This document shows, piece after piece, positions 42,041 through 51,600 of a stretch of 64,000 nucleotides of DNA (within the stretch, counting starts at the first letter, position 1; every line of letters starts with the position of its first letter). The notes beneath the pieces were generated by a model that was not told where the DNA came from, ran no database searches, and saw only the letters and a list, made by a program, of their open reading frames with translations. The stretch lies in contig DIXM01000002.1 in assembly GCA_002436025.1 (NCBI GenBank), positions 434,001 through 498,000 on the forward strand, in the 5' to 3' direction. The position numbers and the translations under genes were made by a program. This DNA comes from a candidate division Hyd24-12 bacterium UBA6080 (GTDB lineage: Bacteria > Fermentibacterota > Fermentibacteria > Fermentibacterales > JCC-6).

Positions 42041-44503
42041 TTGCAGGGACTTTGGGCTTTTGCACTTCTAAGCGGGGTGGGCGTGCTGATGGCCCAGATA
42101 ACCTGGAACAGAATGCTGCTTCTGATAGCCGGTGGCAGCGTGGATTCCACGGCGGTCGTCCTCAGCGCTTTCATGCTGGGTCTCGGTCTTGGTGGAAAGG
42201 TTTTCGGCGGATTTGCCCAGCGCTCATCAAGACCCCTCGGGATTCTGAAGCTTGCCGCAGTGGGAACGGCCTTGGCCTCACTGCTCCCCCTGCTTCTTGA
42301 ACCGATAATGGAGAGCGTTTACCCACTGTTCTATTCGTCCGGACTTCAGTTTCCGGCCAGGTTCCTCACCGCCGTCCTGATGGTCTTTCCCGCCGCTTTC
42401 TGCGCGGGGGGGATTATTCCCACCGCTTCAAGGCTCGTGCAGGGCCCGCGGGGTCGGAGCGCGGCGTCGGGGCTTTACGGCCTCAACAGCCTGGGCTCGG
42501 CCATCGGCGGGTTTCTCGCGGGTTTCGTGCTTCTGGAGGCGGTTGGTACCGCGCCGACCCTTGTGACAGGTGCTGTGCTTCTTGTCGCAGGCCTGGCATT
42601 TGTAAAAGGAGGCAGGGTCGAGCCTGATCCCGTTGTCAAAGGTGTTCCCCCTGGCGCGTTTTACCTGGCCATATACGCCGTGGGAGGGTGTCTCGCCCTG
42701 GGCTACGAGACCGTGTGGAGCCGTCAGCTCACATTTGTTCTGGGAAACAGCACCTACGCCTTTTCCACAATGGGGATCATGGTGCTCCTGGGGATCGGTC
42801 TCGGTGGCTGGTTCGGAAGGAATCTCGCGCAAAGGGTTAGAAACCCCCTGGCGCTCTTCGGAACCGTGCATGTTCTGCTGGCCGTTTCCTCTGTCCTTCC
42901 GCTGTCAGCGCTTGGAAGTTTCGGAGCCGTGGCAGCTGTAACGGGCGGGGCAGGCTGGGCTGCAGGGACCGCCGGCGGATTTCTGGCGGCGTTCCTTTAC
43001 ATGCTGCCTTCGACCTTTCTCATGGGGGTGACTTTTCCGGTAATGCTCTCGGTATGTGCCAGGGAAAACCGCCTCGGGGAGGATGTGGGGAAACTAAGCC
43101 TCGCCAACTGTGCCGGAGCGGCACTTGGACCTCTTCTTGCCACCAGGTTCCTCTTCCTTCACTTCGGGGTCACGAACACTGCGATGCTCCTTGCCTTCGG
43201 CAGCGTTCTCACAGGCATGGCCTGCTTCGTCAGGGCTCGAAGGTTTTCCGGGCTTCCCGCCGGGTTCGCTGCTGCGGCCGCGGTCTACTTCCTCGTGCTG
43301 ACATCCCGCCCCCCGGGCTCAGAACCCCCCAGGGGCATGGACCTTCTCTACTTCAGCGAAGACAGGACCGCCACAGTGGCGGTGTTCGGAAGGGAGTGGG
43401 ACGGGTACCGCAGCCTGAGGATAAACGGCGTGGAAGAGGTTCCGATCGACCAGCCCTCCCTTGAAGCTTTCTACATGCTGGGCCATCTTCCCTGGGGGTA
43501 CAACCCGGGTGCCCGGACAGCTCTTGCAGTTGCTCTCGGGGGGGGTATCACCTCCGGTGCGCTGCTCACCCATCCCATTCAGTCCCTGACCTGCGTTGAG
43601 ATCTGTCCGGGGGTTGCCGAGGCTCTTCCGTTCTTCGCTCTCGAGAATCGAAGACCCGACCTTGACCCCCGCTTCACTCTCGTGGGTGACGACGGCAGGA
43701 ACTACCTTCTGGGGATGCGGGACACATACGATCTCATAGTCTGCGACGCCACACATCCCGGTTCAAGCGAGAGCTGGCTTCTCTACACACGCGAGTTCTA
43801 CTCTCTGGTTCTCAATGGGCTAGCAACCCGGGGGATCGCAGCACAGTGGGTCCCGCTTCATCAGCTGCCTCCCGGGGAGTTTCACAGGATACTCTCCACC
43901 TGGGCGCTGGTCTTTCCCTACTCGGCCGCCCATCTTGCCGGCGGACGCCATGTGATACTGATCGGGTCTCCCGACTCACTGGTTCTCTCGGTTGAGTCGA
44001 TGTTCGCATCCGGCGAGGCCGCTGAGCAGTTGGGCTCAGTAGCCTTCAGCCCTCGTGAGCCCATGTACCTTCAGCCGATCCTTGACAGTGACGGCATGCG
44101 GGAAGCCCAGGCTGCCGGCCCCGCCCCCAATACCGATCACAGGGCTTATTGCCAGTTCATACGCAGAAAGGCTCCCGACGACCCCCAGGCCACGATAACA
44201 CCCAATGTGGCGCTTCTGTTCTCTTTTTCGTCATTGTCCCCCGATCCGGTGCAGATGTCCCAGATGGTTTACTGGGGTGGTTCGATCCCTGATGCCTGCT
44301 CTCTGCTCGACGGAGTTTATGGCATGATGGCATCGCGTTGGAGATCGGTGGCCCTTACCTCAGCCGCGGAAGTGCTTTATGATGGTGGTTCACTGACAGA
44401 GGCGGCCCGGTTTGCCGGGCGTGCGGCAGCGGCCGATCCTCTCTGGCCCAGACCTGAACGGTTGATCGCATATATGGAAAGCGGATTACAGGAAACGGAG
44501 TGA
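42041..44503 (+). CDS. Fused MFS-like membrane domain + spermidine synthase-like domain
   Basis: 820 residues from a TTG behind GGGGAG, 3 nt after tolC. The first 420 residues hold 12 or more membrane helices (opening LLSGVGVLMAQITWNRMLLLI, the 'fused MFS/spermidine synthase' pattern). Residues about 450-690 are a Rossmann methyltransferase-like aminopropyltransferase domain: ALGGGITSGALL, TCVEICPGV, RFTLVGDDGRNYL and YDLIVCDATHPGSSES...LYTREFY. The C-terminal 100 residues contain a TPR-like pair. Similar proteins are common in deep lineages, with no proven substrate. Overlaps fabD as GTGA. Confidence 0.85.
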   Translation: MQGLWAFALLSGVGVLMAQITWNRMLLLIAGGSVDSTAVVLSAFMLGLGLGGKVFGGFAQRSSRPLGILKLAAVGTALASLLPLLLEPIMESVYPLFYSSGLQFPARFLTAVLMVFPAAFCAGGIIPTASRLVQGPRGRSAASGLYGLNSLGSAIGGFLAGFVLLEAVGTAPTLVTGAVLLVAGLAFVKGGRVEPDPVVKGVPPGAFYLAIYAVGGCLALGYETVWSRQLTFVLGNSTYAFSTMGIMVLLGIGLGGWFGRNLAQRVRNPLALFGTVHVLLAVSSVLPLSALGSFGAVAAVTGGAGWAAGTAGGFLAAFLYMLPSTFLMGVTFPVMLSVCARENRLGEDVGKLSLANCAGAALGPLLATRFLFLHFGVTNTAMLLAFGSVLTGMACFVRARRFSGLPAGFAAAAAVYFLVLTSRPPGSEPPRGMDLLYFSEDRTATVAVFGREWDGYRSLRINGVEEVPIDQPSLEAFYMLGHLPWGYNPGARTALAVALGGGITSGALLTHPIQSLTCVEICPGVAEALPFFALENRRPDLDPRFTLVGDDGRNYLLGMRDTYDLIVCDATHPGSSESWLLYTREFYSLVLNGLATRGIAAQWVPLHQLPPGEFHRILSTWALVFPYSAAHLAGGRHVILIGSPDSLVLSVESMFASGEAAEQLGSVAFSPREPMYLQPILDSDGMREAQAAGPAPNTDHRAYCQFIRRKAPDDPQATITPNVALLFSFSSLSPDPVQMSQMVYWGGSIPDACSLLDGVYGMMASRWRSVALTSAAEVLYDGGSLTEAARFAGRAAAADPLWPRPERLIAYMESGLQETE

Positions 44504-45456
44504 CGACAATGGGAAGACTGGCATTTCTCTTTCCCGGTCAGGCATCCCAACAGGTTGGGATGCAGAAACATCTCATGGATTTCCCCGAATCGAGGCAGTT
44601 CCTTGAGAAGACCTATACCCTCAGCGGTGTGCATGACCTTCTTCAGGTGATGAGCGACGGCCCAGGTGAAACGCTCACACGTACCGACTATGCCCAGCCA
44701 GCAATTACGATGGTGAGCATCGCGACCCTGAAGGTTCTCCAGGTCGCGGGCATCCGCCTCGAGGGTGCCGCCGGGCACAGTCTTGGTGAGTACTCGGCCC
44801 TTGTGGCCGCAGGGGTTCTTCTGCCTGAAACAGCGGTGAAGCTCACCAGGCTCAGGGGTGAACTAATGCAGCGATGTGCCGACATTCACCCCGGCGGGAT
44901 GCTTGCGGTTCTGGGGCTTGATCTTGAAAGCGTCAGCAAGGCTGTTGAGCAGGCCTCCGAAATCGGTCCGGTGGGTGTTGCAAACATGAACTCGCCCGGT
45001 CAGGTCGTCATCTCCGGCGCCAGCGAGCCCCTTGAGAAGGCCGGGGAGATCTGCAGGGAGCTTGGGGCCAAGAGGGTTCTGCCCCTTCAGGTTTCGGGCG
45101 CGTGGCACAGCCCGCTCATGGAGGACGCCGCCCGTGACCTCAAGAAAGCCCTGAAAGAGGCCGCTTTCTACGATCCCGGGATTCCGGTCGTTGCCAATGT
45201 GACGGCTGGCTACATCACCAGCGGCGACAGGGCCCGCGAGCTCCTGTCCAGACAGGTGACCTCACCTGTGCTTTGGGCTGCATCCATGCAGCTGATGATT
45301 GAGAACGGTTTTGACACTTTTGTGGAGGTTGGACCCGGTACTGTTCTTCAGGGCCTGCTGGCAAAGACAAAGGACGTCCATGTATACGGCACGCACGATG
45401 CTCCCTCCCTCGCCCGCACCCTTGCCGAACTGAGGGGACGGACTAAGATAAATTAG
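44500..45456 (+). CDS. fabD: Malonyl-CoA:ACP transacylase
   Basis: Loads malonyl on acyl carrier protein for fatty acid synthesis. About 318 residues from GTG 44500 (GTGA overlap) or ATG 44509. Motifs: FLFPGQASQQVGM, QPAITMVSIA, the nucleophile elbow GHSLGEYSAL, LRGELMQ (Arg), and AWHSPLM (active-site His). The last codons RGRTKIN plus stop lie inside the left arm of the nested palindrome at 45433. No other fab genes follow; the train ends here. Confidence 0.94.
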   Translation: MTTMGRLAFLFPGQASQQVGMQKHLMDFPESRQFLEKTYTLSGVHDLLQVMSDGPGETLTRTDYAQPAITMVSIATLKVLQVAGIRLEGAAGHSLGEYSALVAAGVLLPETAVKLTRLRGELMQRCADIHPGGMLAVLGLDLESVSKAVEQASEIGPVGVANMNSPGQVVISGASEPLEKAGEICRELGAKRVLPLQVSGAWHSPLMEDAARDLKKALKEAAFYDPGIPVVANVTAGYITSGDRARELLSRQVTSPVLWAASMQLMIENGFDTFVEVGPGTVLQGLLAKTKDVHVYGTHDAPSLARTLAELRGRTKIN

Positions 45457-45565
45457 TTTGTCAGCGTAACTTATTGGTACAAAGATTCTAACATGCAGCG
45501 CAGTATTAAGGTATTGCGCTGCATGTTTTTACGCTGACAAACTAATTAATCTTAGTCCGTCCCCT
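45433..45565. repeat. 133-bp nested palindromic element (REP/MITE-like)
   Basis: Outer arms 45433-45469 and 45529-45565 are 37 nt long and inverted copies with one mismatch; they begin AGGGGACGGACTAAGAT. Inside, 45490-45502 and 45515-45527 form a perfect 13-nt stem (AACATGCAGCGCA) around a 12-nt loop. Twenty unpaired nt lie between outer and inner stem on the left only. The left arm encodes the last codons and stop of fabD, and the right arm the last codons and stop of the convergent thiD-Nudix gene. The arm sequence resembles the GGGGACGGAC-type palindromes that flank REP-associated tyrosine transposases, known to me only in general. No transposase is in the window. Confidence 0.8.
45490..45530 (+). 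terminator. Probable intrinsic terminator of the fabD train, inside the palindrome
   Basis: A perfect 13-bp stem with a 12-nt loop ends in TTTTT (45526-45530), as expected of a rho-independent terminator on the plus strand. It lies 34 nt after the fabD stop. The minus strand has no equal T run. Confidence 0.55.
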
Positions 45566-46898
45566 TCCCTAAAGCGCGGTCGTGGGCAGGGAAGGCGAGG
45601 GGGGGGATCTCGCCTGGGGCGAGCCATAGCACCTCGGAGGCGTCGTCGCCGGCCACTGGAGTTCCGTGGAGACCCGTGGCCCTGAAAACGTAGAGGGCGA
45701 CTCCGCCGTAATCGGTCGAGTCCCTGTCGGCCCCAGCGAGTTCCATTTTGTCCGCAGTCAGGCCTGTTTCCTCGTGAAGCTCCCGTCTGGCACATTCTTC
45801 GGGTGTTTCGCAGAGGTCCATGAATCCCCCGGGGAGGCAGAGCTTACCCATGGCAGGAGGGAAAGCCCTTTTCACGAGGAGAACTTTGCCTGTCATGTCC
45901 CTGGCCAGCACCATCACTGCTGGAAGCGGGTTCCGGTAGTGAATCAGTCCGCAATCCCGGCATTCCATATGACCATGCACGCCCAGCAGGCTGCCGCCGC
46001 AGACCTGGCAGAATCTCGGGGCCGAGTAGAAGGCGGACTTGTCAGGGGTTTTTTGTCCCGGCCCCGTTCCGGGGAAGTGACCGATCAGGAAGCCTCCCTG
46101 CCTTCTGAAGCCGTCCCGGATCGCTCCCCTCAGATAGGTGAGAGCCTTTTGTACCGCGGAAGACGGATCGTGGCCTGAGGCTATTAGGGCGGCGCATGCC
46201 GATGCGAGTGTGCACCCCGTGCCGTGGACCTTCCCGGGAACGATCCTTCTGCCCGGGAAAACCGTGATACCCTGCCCTGTCACTAGAACGTCCGACGGCT
46301 CTCCCTCGAGGTGACCGCCCTTCACCAGAACAGCCCCCGCACCCAGTTCCAGCAGGGAGCGGCCGGCATGTTCCATTTCTTTGAGCGTTCTGACCGTTCT
46401 ACCGGTCAAGGCTTCGGCTTCGTCCAAGTTTGGCGTCAACAGTGAGGCGTGAGGGACCAGGTGTTTCAGCAGGAGCTCTGAAAGACCTTTTCCCGAGAGG
46501 CTGTCGCCGCTTCCCGCCGCGAGAACAGGGTCGACCACCAGCGGGGAAGGAAACACCCTGCTCTTGTACACATCGGAAACCGCCTCGACGGCACCCGGGC
46601 TGCCGAGCATGCCGGTTTTCATGCCGTGAAGCGGTCCGTCATCACAGATCCTTTGCATCTGGTCCTCGATCTGTTCGGGGCTGACAGGGCTCCATGAGTA
46701 CACCCGACCCGAATCCTGCACCGTGACAGCCGTCACCGCGCAGCAGCCGTGGGAACCCATGGCCGCCACCGCCTTCGCGTCCGCCAGAAGCCCTGCTCCT
46801 CCGCTTGGGTCAGTGCCCCCCACGAGAAGGAGAACCGGTCTTGTTCCCGCACTCGCCAAACGGTGCCGGGAGGTGTTAGTTTTAGGGTATGTACTCAT
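45552..46898 (-). CDS. thiD: Fusion: HMP/HMP-P kinase (ThiD) + zinc-ribbon Nudix hydrolase
   Basis: About 448 residues from ATG 46898 (46913 is possible, and 46859 TTG is a shorter option). Residues about 20-270 are ThiD of thiamine synthesis: VGGTDPSGGAGLLADAKA, GMKTGMLG, VVDPVLAAGSGDSL, LTPNLDEAE, and HGTGCTLASA (catalytic GTGC). Then a zinc ribbon (Cys at about 297, 300, 313, 316: CQVCGG and CRDCG) and a full Nudix box GGFMDLCETPEECARRELHE with EETGL. ThiD phosphorylates hydroxymethylpyrimidine; the Nudix part would hydrolyse a nucleotide or thiamine diphosphate-like compound. The divergent tamA gene overlaps its start. Confidence 0.85.
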   Translation of the reverse strand: MSTYPKTNTSRHRLASAGTRPVLLLVGGTDPSGGAGLLADAKAVAAMGSHGCCAVTAVTVQDSGRVYSWSPVSPEQIEDQMQRICDDGPLHGMKTGMLGSPGAVEAVSDVYKSRVFPSPLVVDPVLAAGSGDSLSGKGLSELLLKHLVPHASLLTPNLDEAEALTGRTVRTLKEMEHAGRSLLELGAGAVLVKGGHLEGEPSDVLVTGQGITVFPGRRIVPGKVHGTGCTLASACAALIASGHDPSSAVQKALTYLRGAIRDGFRRQGGFLIGHFPGTGPGQKTPDKSAFYSAPRFCQVCGGSLLGVHGHMECRDCGLIHYRNPLPAVMVLARDMTGKVLLVKRAFPPAMGKLCLPGGFMDLCETPEECARRELHEETGLTADKMELAGADRDSTDYGGVALYVFRATGLHGTPVAGDDASEVLWLAPGEIPPLAFPAHDRALGKGTD

Positions 46899-48676
46899 GG
46901 TCATGGATCGCACCCGTTCTATGCTTGATTATGCTTGGCTCGGCTTCGGCCTCCACGGGACCGAGTATAGATTCGGTGTACTTTCTGGGCAATCCGCCTC
47001 TGGACGATGATGTGCTGCTTTCAGGTACCGGCCTTGAACCCGGCGCATCCGTCTATGGGCTCTCGAGGGTTCTCGTGGGGAACGGCGTTGCCTCCAACCT
47101 CAGAAGCCACGGCTATCTGGATGCCACGGTTGAGGTTCTGTGGCCCGCATGGGATTCCACGACATACACGGTCGGCATCGATGTAAGATCTGGCAGAAGG
47201 TCGCTGCTCGGGGATGTTGAGATATCCGGTGCCGAGATAATGGACAACGATGCCATCAGGGCTCTCCTGGAAATATCCCGGGGGGAGGCTCTATCTCCCG
47301 CAGACACCCTTGGCTTCAGGCGAGCCCTGAGGGCGGCCTACAACACAAGGGGCAGGATAAGGGCCGATATCAGTTTTGAACTGCGGGATTTCGATATCCC
47401 CGGACCCGATTCCGTTCCCGGAACCCGGACCCTGGTCTGCCGGATAGTCGAAGGACCACGCTTCGTACTTGGCGACGTGACCGTTTCGGGGCTCGAAAGC
47501 GTGCGGCAGGTTGTCGTTTCCCGTGAGATAAGCCTGCAGCCCGGAGATTCGCTGAACGCAGACGAGCTCAGGGAATCGCTGGGAAGGATCTACACCCTCC
47601 GGCTTTTCAACGATGTGCGTTACCGGTACTATCCGCGAGAGGACGAAGCAGTCATGGACATCGAGGTGGCAGTCCATGAAAGGCCCTACCACACGATCGA
47701 CCTCGCCACCGGATACATTTCCCCGGCTTCGGTTTTCTGGGGCGGGTACTGGAAGCATCCCAACATCTGGGGAAACAATCAGAGGCTGACGGTTGGCTCC
47801 ACCTGGACCCACTACTTCTCAAGCGGTCAGGAGGGCGATCTCGTGGAACCCTCCCTCTCCTACGAGGAGCCATGGTTCCTTTCCAGCAGGTGGACCGGAA
47901 AGCTCACTGCCGTGTACACCTATCTCCAGAGAAGCTTTCAGGAAGAGAGGAGCTACGGCGCCGGTCTCAGCTTTTCAAGGCTCCTTCTTCCGGACCTTCG
48001 CCTCAACTGCGGATACTCCATTGACAGAACGCGTTTCGAATCCACGTCGGGCGATACGGTTGTCATTCTGCCCTGGACAACCACGGGAAGCCTGAACGCA
48101 TCCCTGGTCAACGATACGCGATCTCCCGTGCTCGACCCCGTAAGGGGACGGTGGCTGATGCTGGGCGGCAAGCTCTCGGGTGGCCTTCTTGGCGGCCTTG
48201 ATTTCTACAGGCTGGAAACCGAGGCCCGGTACTTCTTTCCCGTGAACGATCACCTGGTCCTTGCGGCAAGGGTGGGCGCGGGGACGGTCCAGAGCTACAA
48301 CGGCCTGGTCTCCATTCCCCCCACGGACAGGTTCTACCTCGGTGGCGCCGGGACGGTGAGGGGCTATTCCTACTACGACCTTGGTCCCCATGACTCCGAA
48401 GGAAATCCGCTTGGCGGCAACACAATGCTGCTGGGTAATTTCGAGGCGAGGTTCAGGGTGTGGAGATTCATCGGTGTCACGGCATTCCTGGATTCAGGCG
48501 GCATCTGGAACGACCTTGAAGAGGTTTCCCCCAACGACGCCGGTCTGGGAACAGGGCTCGGTATCAGGGTGAGCACCCCCTTCAGCCCCGTCAGGTTCGA
48601 TTACGGTTTTGCGCCCACCTGGCGGGACGGATTCAAGAGAGGAAAATTCTACTTTGCCATCGGACAGACCTTCTAA
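46889..48676 (+). CDS. tamA: Omp85-family outer-membrane protein, TamA-like
   Basis: 595 residues with a signal peptide (LCLIMLGSASAS). About three POTRA domains (residues 25-260) are followed by a 16-strand barrel. The L6 loop motif GGAGTVRGY near residue 490 and the C-terminal Phe (AIGQTF) mark the Omp85 superfamily. With a TamB gene directly downstream it is likely TamA, which helps place proteins or lipids in the outer membrane. It is not full BamA because it has few POTRA domains. The start may shift by a few codons. Confidence 0.85.
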   Translation: MYSWSWIAPVLCLIMLGSASASTGPSIDSVYFLGNPPLDDDVLLSGTGLEPGASVYGLSRVLVGNGVASNLRSHGYLDATVEVLWPAWDSTTYTVGIDVRSGRRSLLGDVEISGAEIMDNDAIRALLEISRGEALSPADTLGFRRALRAAYNTRGRIRADISFELRDFDIPGPDSVPGTRTLVCRIVEGPRFVLGDVTVSGLESVRQVVVSREISLQPGDSLNADELRESLGRIYTLRLFNDVRYRYYPREDEAVMDIEVAVHERPYHTIDLATGYISPASVFWGGYWKHPNIWGNNQRLTVGSTWTHYFSSGQEGDLVEPSLSYEEPWFLSSRWTGKLTAVYTYLQRSFQEERSYGAGLSFSRLLLPDLRLNCGYSIDRTRFESTSGDTVVILPWTTTGSLNASLVNDTRSPVLDPVRGRWLMLGGKLSGGLLGGLDFYRLETEARYFFPVNDHLVLAARVGAGTVQSYNGLVSIPPTDRFYLGGAGTVRGYSYYDLGPHDSEGNPLGGNTMLLGNFEARFRVWRFIGVTAFLDSGGIWNDLEEVSPNDAGLGTGLGIRVSTPFSPVRFDYGFAPTWRDGFKRGKFYFAIGQTF

Positions 48677-51600
48677 GACAAAGAAGAGTCATTTCAAGGC
48701 TCGGGTCATCCTCCTGATCATCGTGCTGGGTGTCGTGATACCCTACATCCTGCTGCTGACGGGCGGACTTTCCCGGGTTGTCCGATCGCTTGTCAACACT
48801 TTCGCCAACGACGCAGAAACCTCTGTGGACGTTTACGGTTTCGCTTCGGGCATCCTTTTCGGGACCCGGGCCGACTCAGTTGTCGTAAGGAATACCGATG
48901 GGCTCACGGTTTTCATCAGTGACATCACCATAACGGGTAATATTGTGGGTTACCTTACCGGAACGGGCCTCGAAAACATTCATGCGGATTCTCTCGGGAT
49001 CAGGGTGCCAGCTCCCACCGAGGACCCCCAAACCGGTGAACCAGTTCACGACATGAGCATGCTTTTCAGGAACATTCTCAAGGGGTTCGTAACTGAAGTG
49101 GACACACTGAGCATCTCACGTGGAATGATCGTAGACCATGAGGGAGTCGTGATCATCGATTCAATGAGCATCAGCGCAGGGGTTTTCCTTGGCGGTCCCG
49201 CAGGGCTTGAAGTGTTCACGGGCGGTGTTCACGTTCCCGATTTCGGGTACGTCTCGGGCTCAGGCACGCTCACGCTGACGGAGCAGGTGGCTTCGCTGAG
49301 TGATTTTTCCGCGGTCACCCCTACCGGTTCGGTCATCATCTCCGGAACGCTTCTCGCCGACAGTTCCCTGTCTCTTCACGGTGAGGGGACCTTCTCGACT
49401 TCCTTCATCCCTGAAGCTCCTGCGGCGCAGGGTTTGCTCACGATCGACGTCGGCGGGAACACAACGAATCCATCCGTCAATGTGGCCGTTGCCGACGGGA
49501 GGATCATCCTCGCCGGCAGGGAGGTTTCCTTTTCGTGCGATTCCATAACCGGGGACATGGAGGGGGTGGATATTGGTGAGGTCGGCTTCCATTCCCCCGG
49601 GATCAGCGGAGTCATCTCAGGCGCCATGGTCTTCCAGGGAAGAGCTTGGTCAGGGGGGTGCGATCTCGAGTTTTCCGGGATGGATCCCGCAGAGTGGGAC
49701 TCATTGGCCCCATCCGGACTGCTTGCCGGAAGTCTTTCTGCCCGTGTGGAAGGGATCGGTGGAACCTTCTCCAGAGGCCATCTCGAGCTTGGACTGCAGG
49801 GAAGCAGCGTGGAGGGTTACTCGCTCGAACGGCTTGACCTGGTTGCCGATGCCGATCCATCGCGGATCGACGGAAGCGTTTCGGTGGATGTTCAGGGGAC
49901 TTCGGTCAACTCGGACTGGGTTGTCAACCTTGGAGAGGGTTACCGGCCCGTTTCATGGAGCGCGGAAGCAACTGTGAATTCGCCTGATTCCAGGGGGTTG
50001 CTGCGTTACATCTATCCGGGGGGCGATATTTCCTCCCTGTCCGGTGTTTCCGCCCGGGTCTCGGCCCATGGCAATCAGGAGCGCTTCAGGGTTAGCTGCG
50101 ATGCCAGGGCGGGGAACGTTCGGATCAACGAAGTCACGGCCTCGAACTTGTTCGTAGTGGGGGACGCCACGGTTGATCTTTCACCAGTGGATGGAGTGAG
50201 GGTTGGTTTCAACGGGTCCAGCGGGTTTGCAGGCCTCAGTTCGGGAAGTGCTCACCTGTCAGGGGTTCTGTTCGAAGGCGCACTGACCCTTGGCATTCCC
50301 CTGCATGGCGAGCCATCCGTGCAACTCCTCGGAACGGCACTCGTGGATTCCGCCGGTTCGTCGGGATTCCTCGCCCTGGGCTCGGTGCTCGATGCGGATG
50401 TCTCCTTTTCGAACGGCCTCCCCTCAGGGGCACTTCGCCTGAGGAGCGATACGATCGAAACTCCGAACGGAAACATCTCCCTGGGCATTCGTGCCGAATC
50501 GAGAAACGGGGTCGTTAGTATCGACTCGCTCGAGATACTCCATGAACAGGGCGCCCGTCTGATTGCCGTGCTGTCAGCTGACCTTTCGGGTGAATCGTTC
50601 AGCGTTGAACTGGATTCCCTCAGGATCACCATGAACAAACTGAGGCTTGTCAGGGCAGGAGGGGCAGAGCTGACAGTTTCCCCCGACGGTACGGTAGGCA
50701 TGGATACGCTCTGGCTGGATCCCCCCTCGGGCTATATCAGCGGCAGCGGTTCTCTCGGCCCGGATGGCGGGATCGACGCTTCATTCAACGCCGTCTCGGT
50801 GGATATCGCATCCCTCGGGCTTGTACTGGGTCTTGACCTTCCCGTTTCAGGGGTGTTCAACTGCGGTATCGAGGCCAGGGGCCATCCCGGAGATCTCGAG
50901 GCATTCGTCCACGCCAGCGTGGATGACCCCACGTTCGGTTCCTGGACACAGGGCGACAGCATTACCGCCGACGCATCCATGTCCGGCGGAGACCTCGTGA
51001 TTGACGGGGTCTGGATCTGGAGCGAAGGGGTGAGAAGCGGCGTCAGTCTGACAATGGACCATGTATGGAACGGCACCACCATCGATCTCTCGGTGGAGAG
51101 GCTCGTGAGCCTCGAAGCTGAACTCACGGGGATAGGCGACTGGCTTCTTTACATTCTTCCATTCCCCGTGATGACCAGCGGGGCCAGCATCAGCTCGAGG
51201 ATCGAATACAGCAGGGACGAACCTTACCTTTCCGCCAACCTCGCCGGGCACTTCCAGAGGTTTTTCATTGCGGGTGCGCAACTGGAGTTCCCGATGTCGT
51301 CCATCTACATCTCCTACCCCGATGAAAGCAGCGATGACGATTACAATGCATCTTTCCGTATCACCAGCGGTCAGGGAAGGAACCCCGCCCTTACAGCTGA
51401 GTTGCGGGCCGAACTGCTCGAGAACATTCCTCTCAGGACAGGTGAAGTGCCGGTGGAACTCGCGGGGTACGATTTCAGGGCGGAGTTGAACGGCTGGGAG
51501 ACGATCCTCAATGGCCTTGGCTGGGTCTCCCTCAGCGGCAACCTTTCGGCGACGTCTTCCGAACCGGGCCAGAGGCCGTTGCTCAGGGGAAAGATAAATC

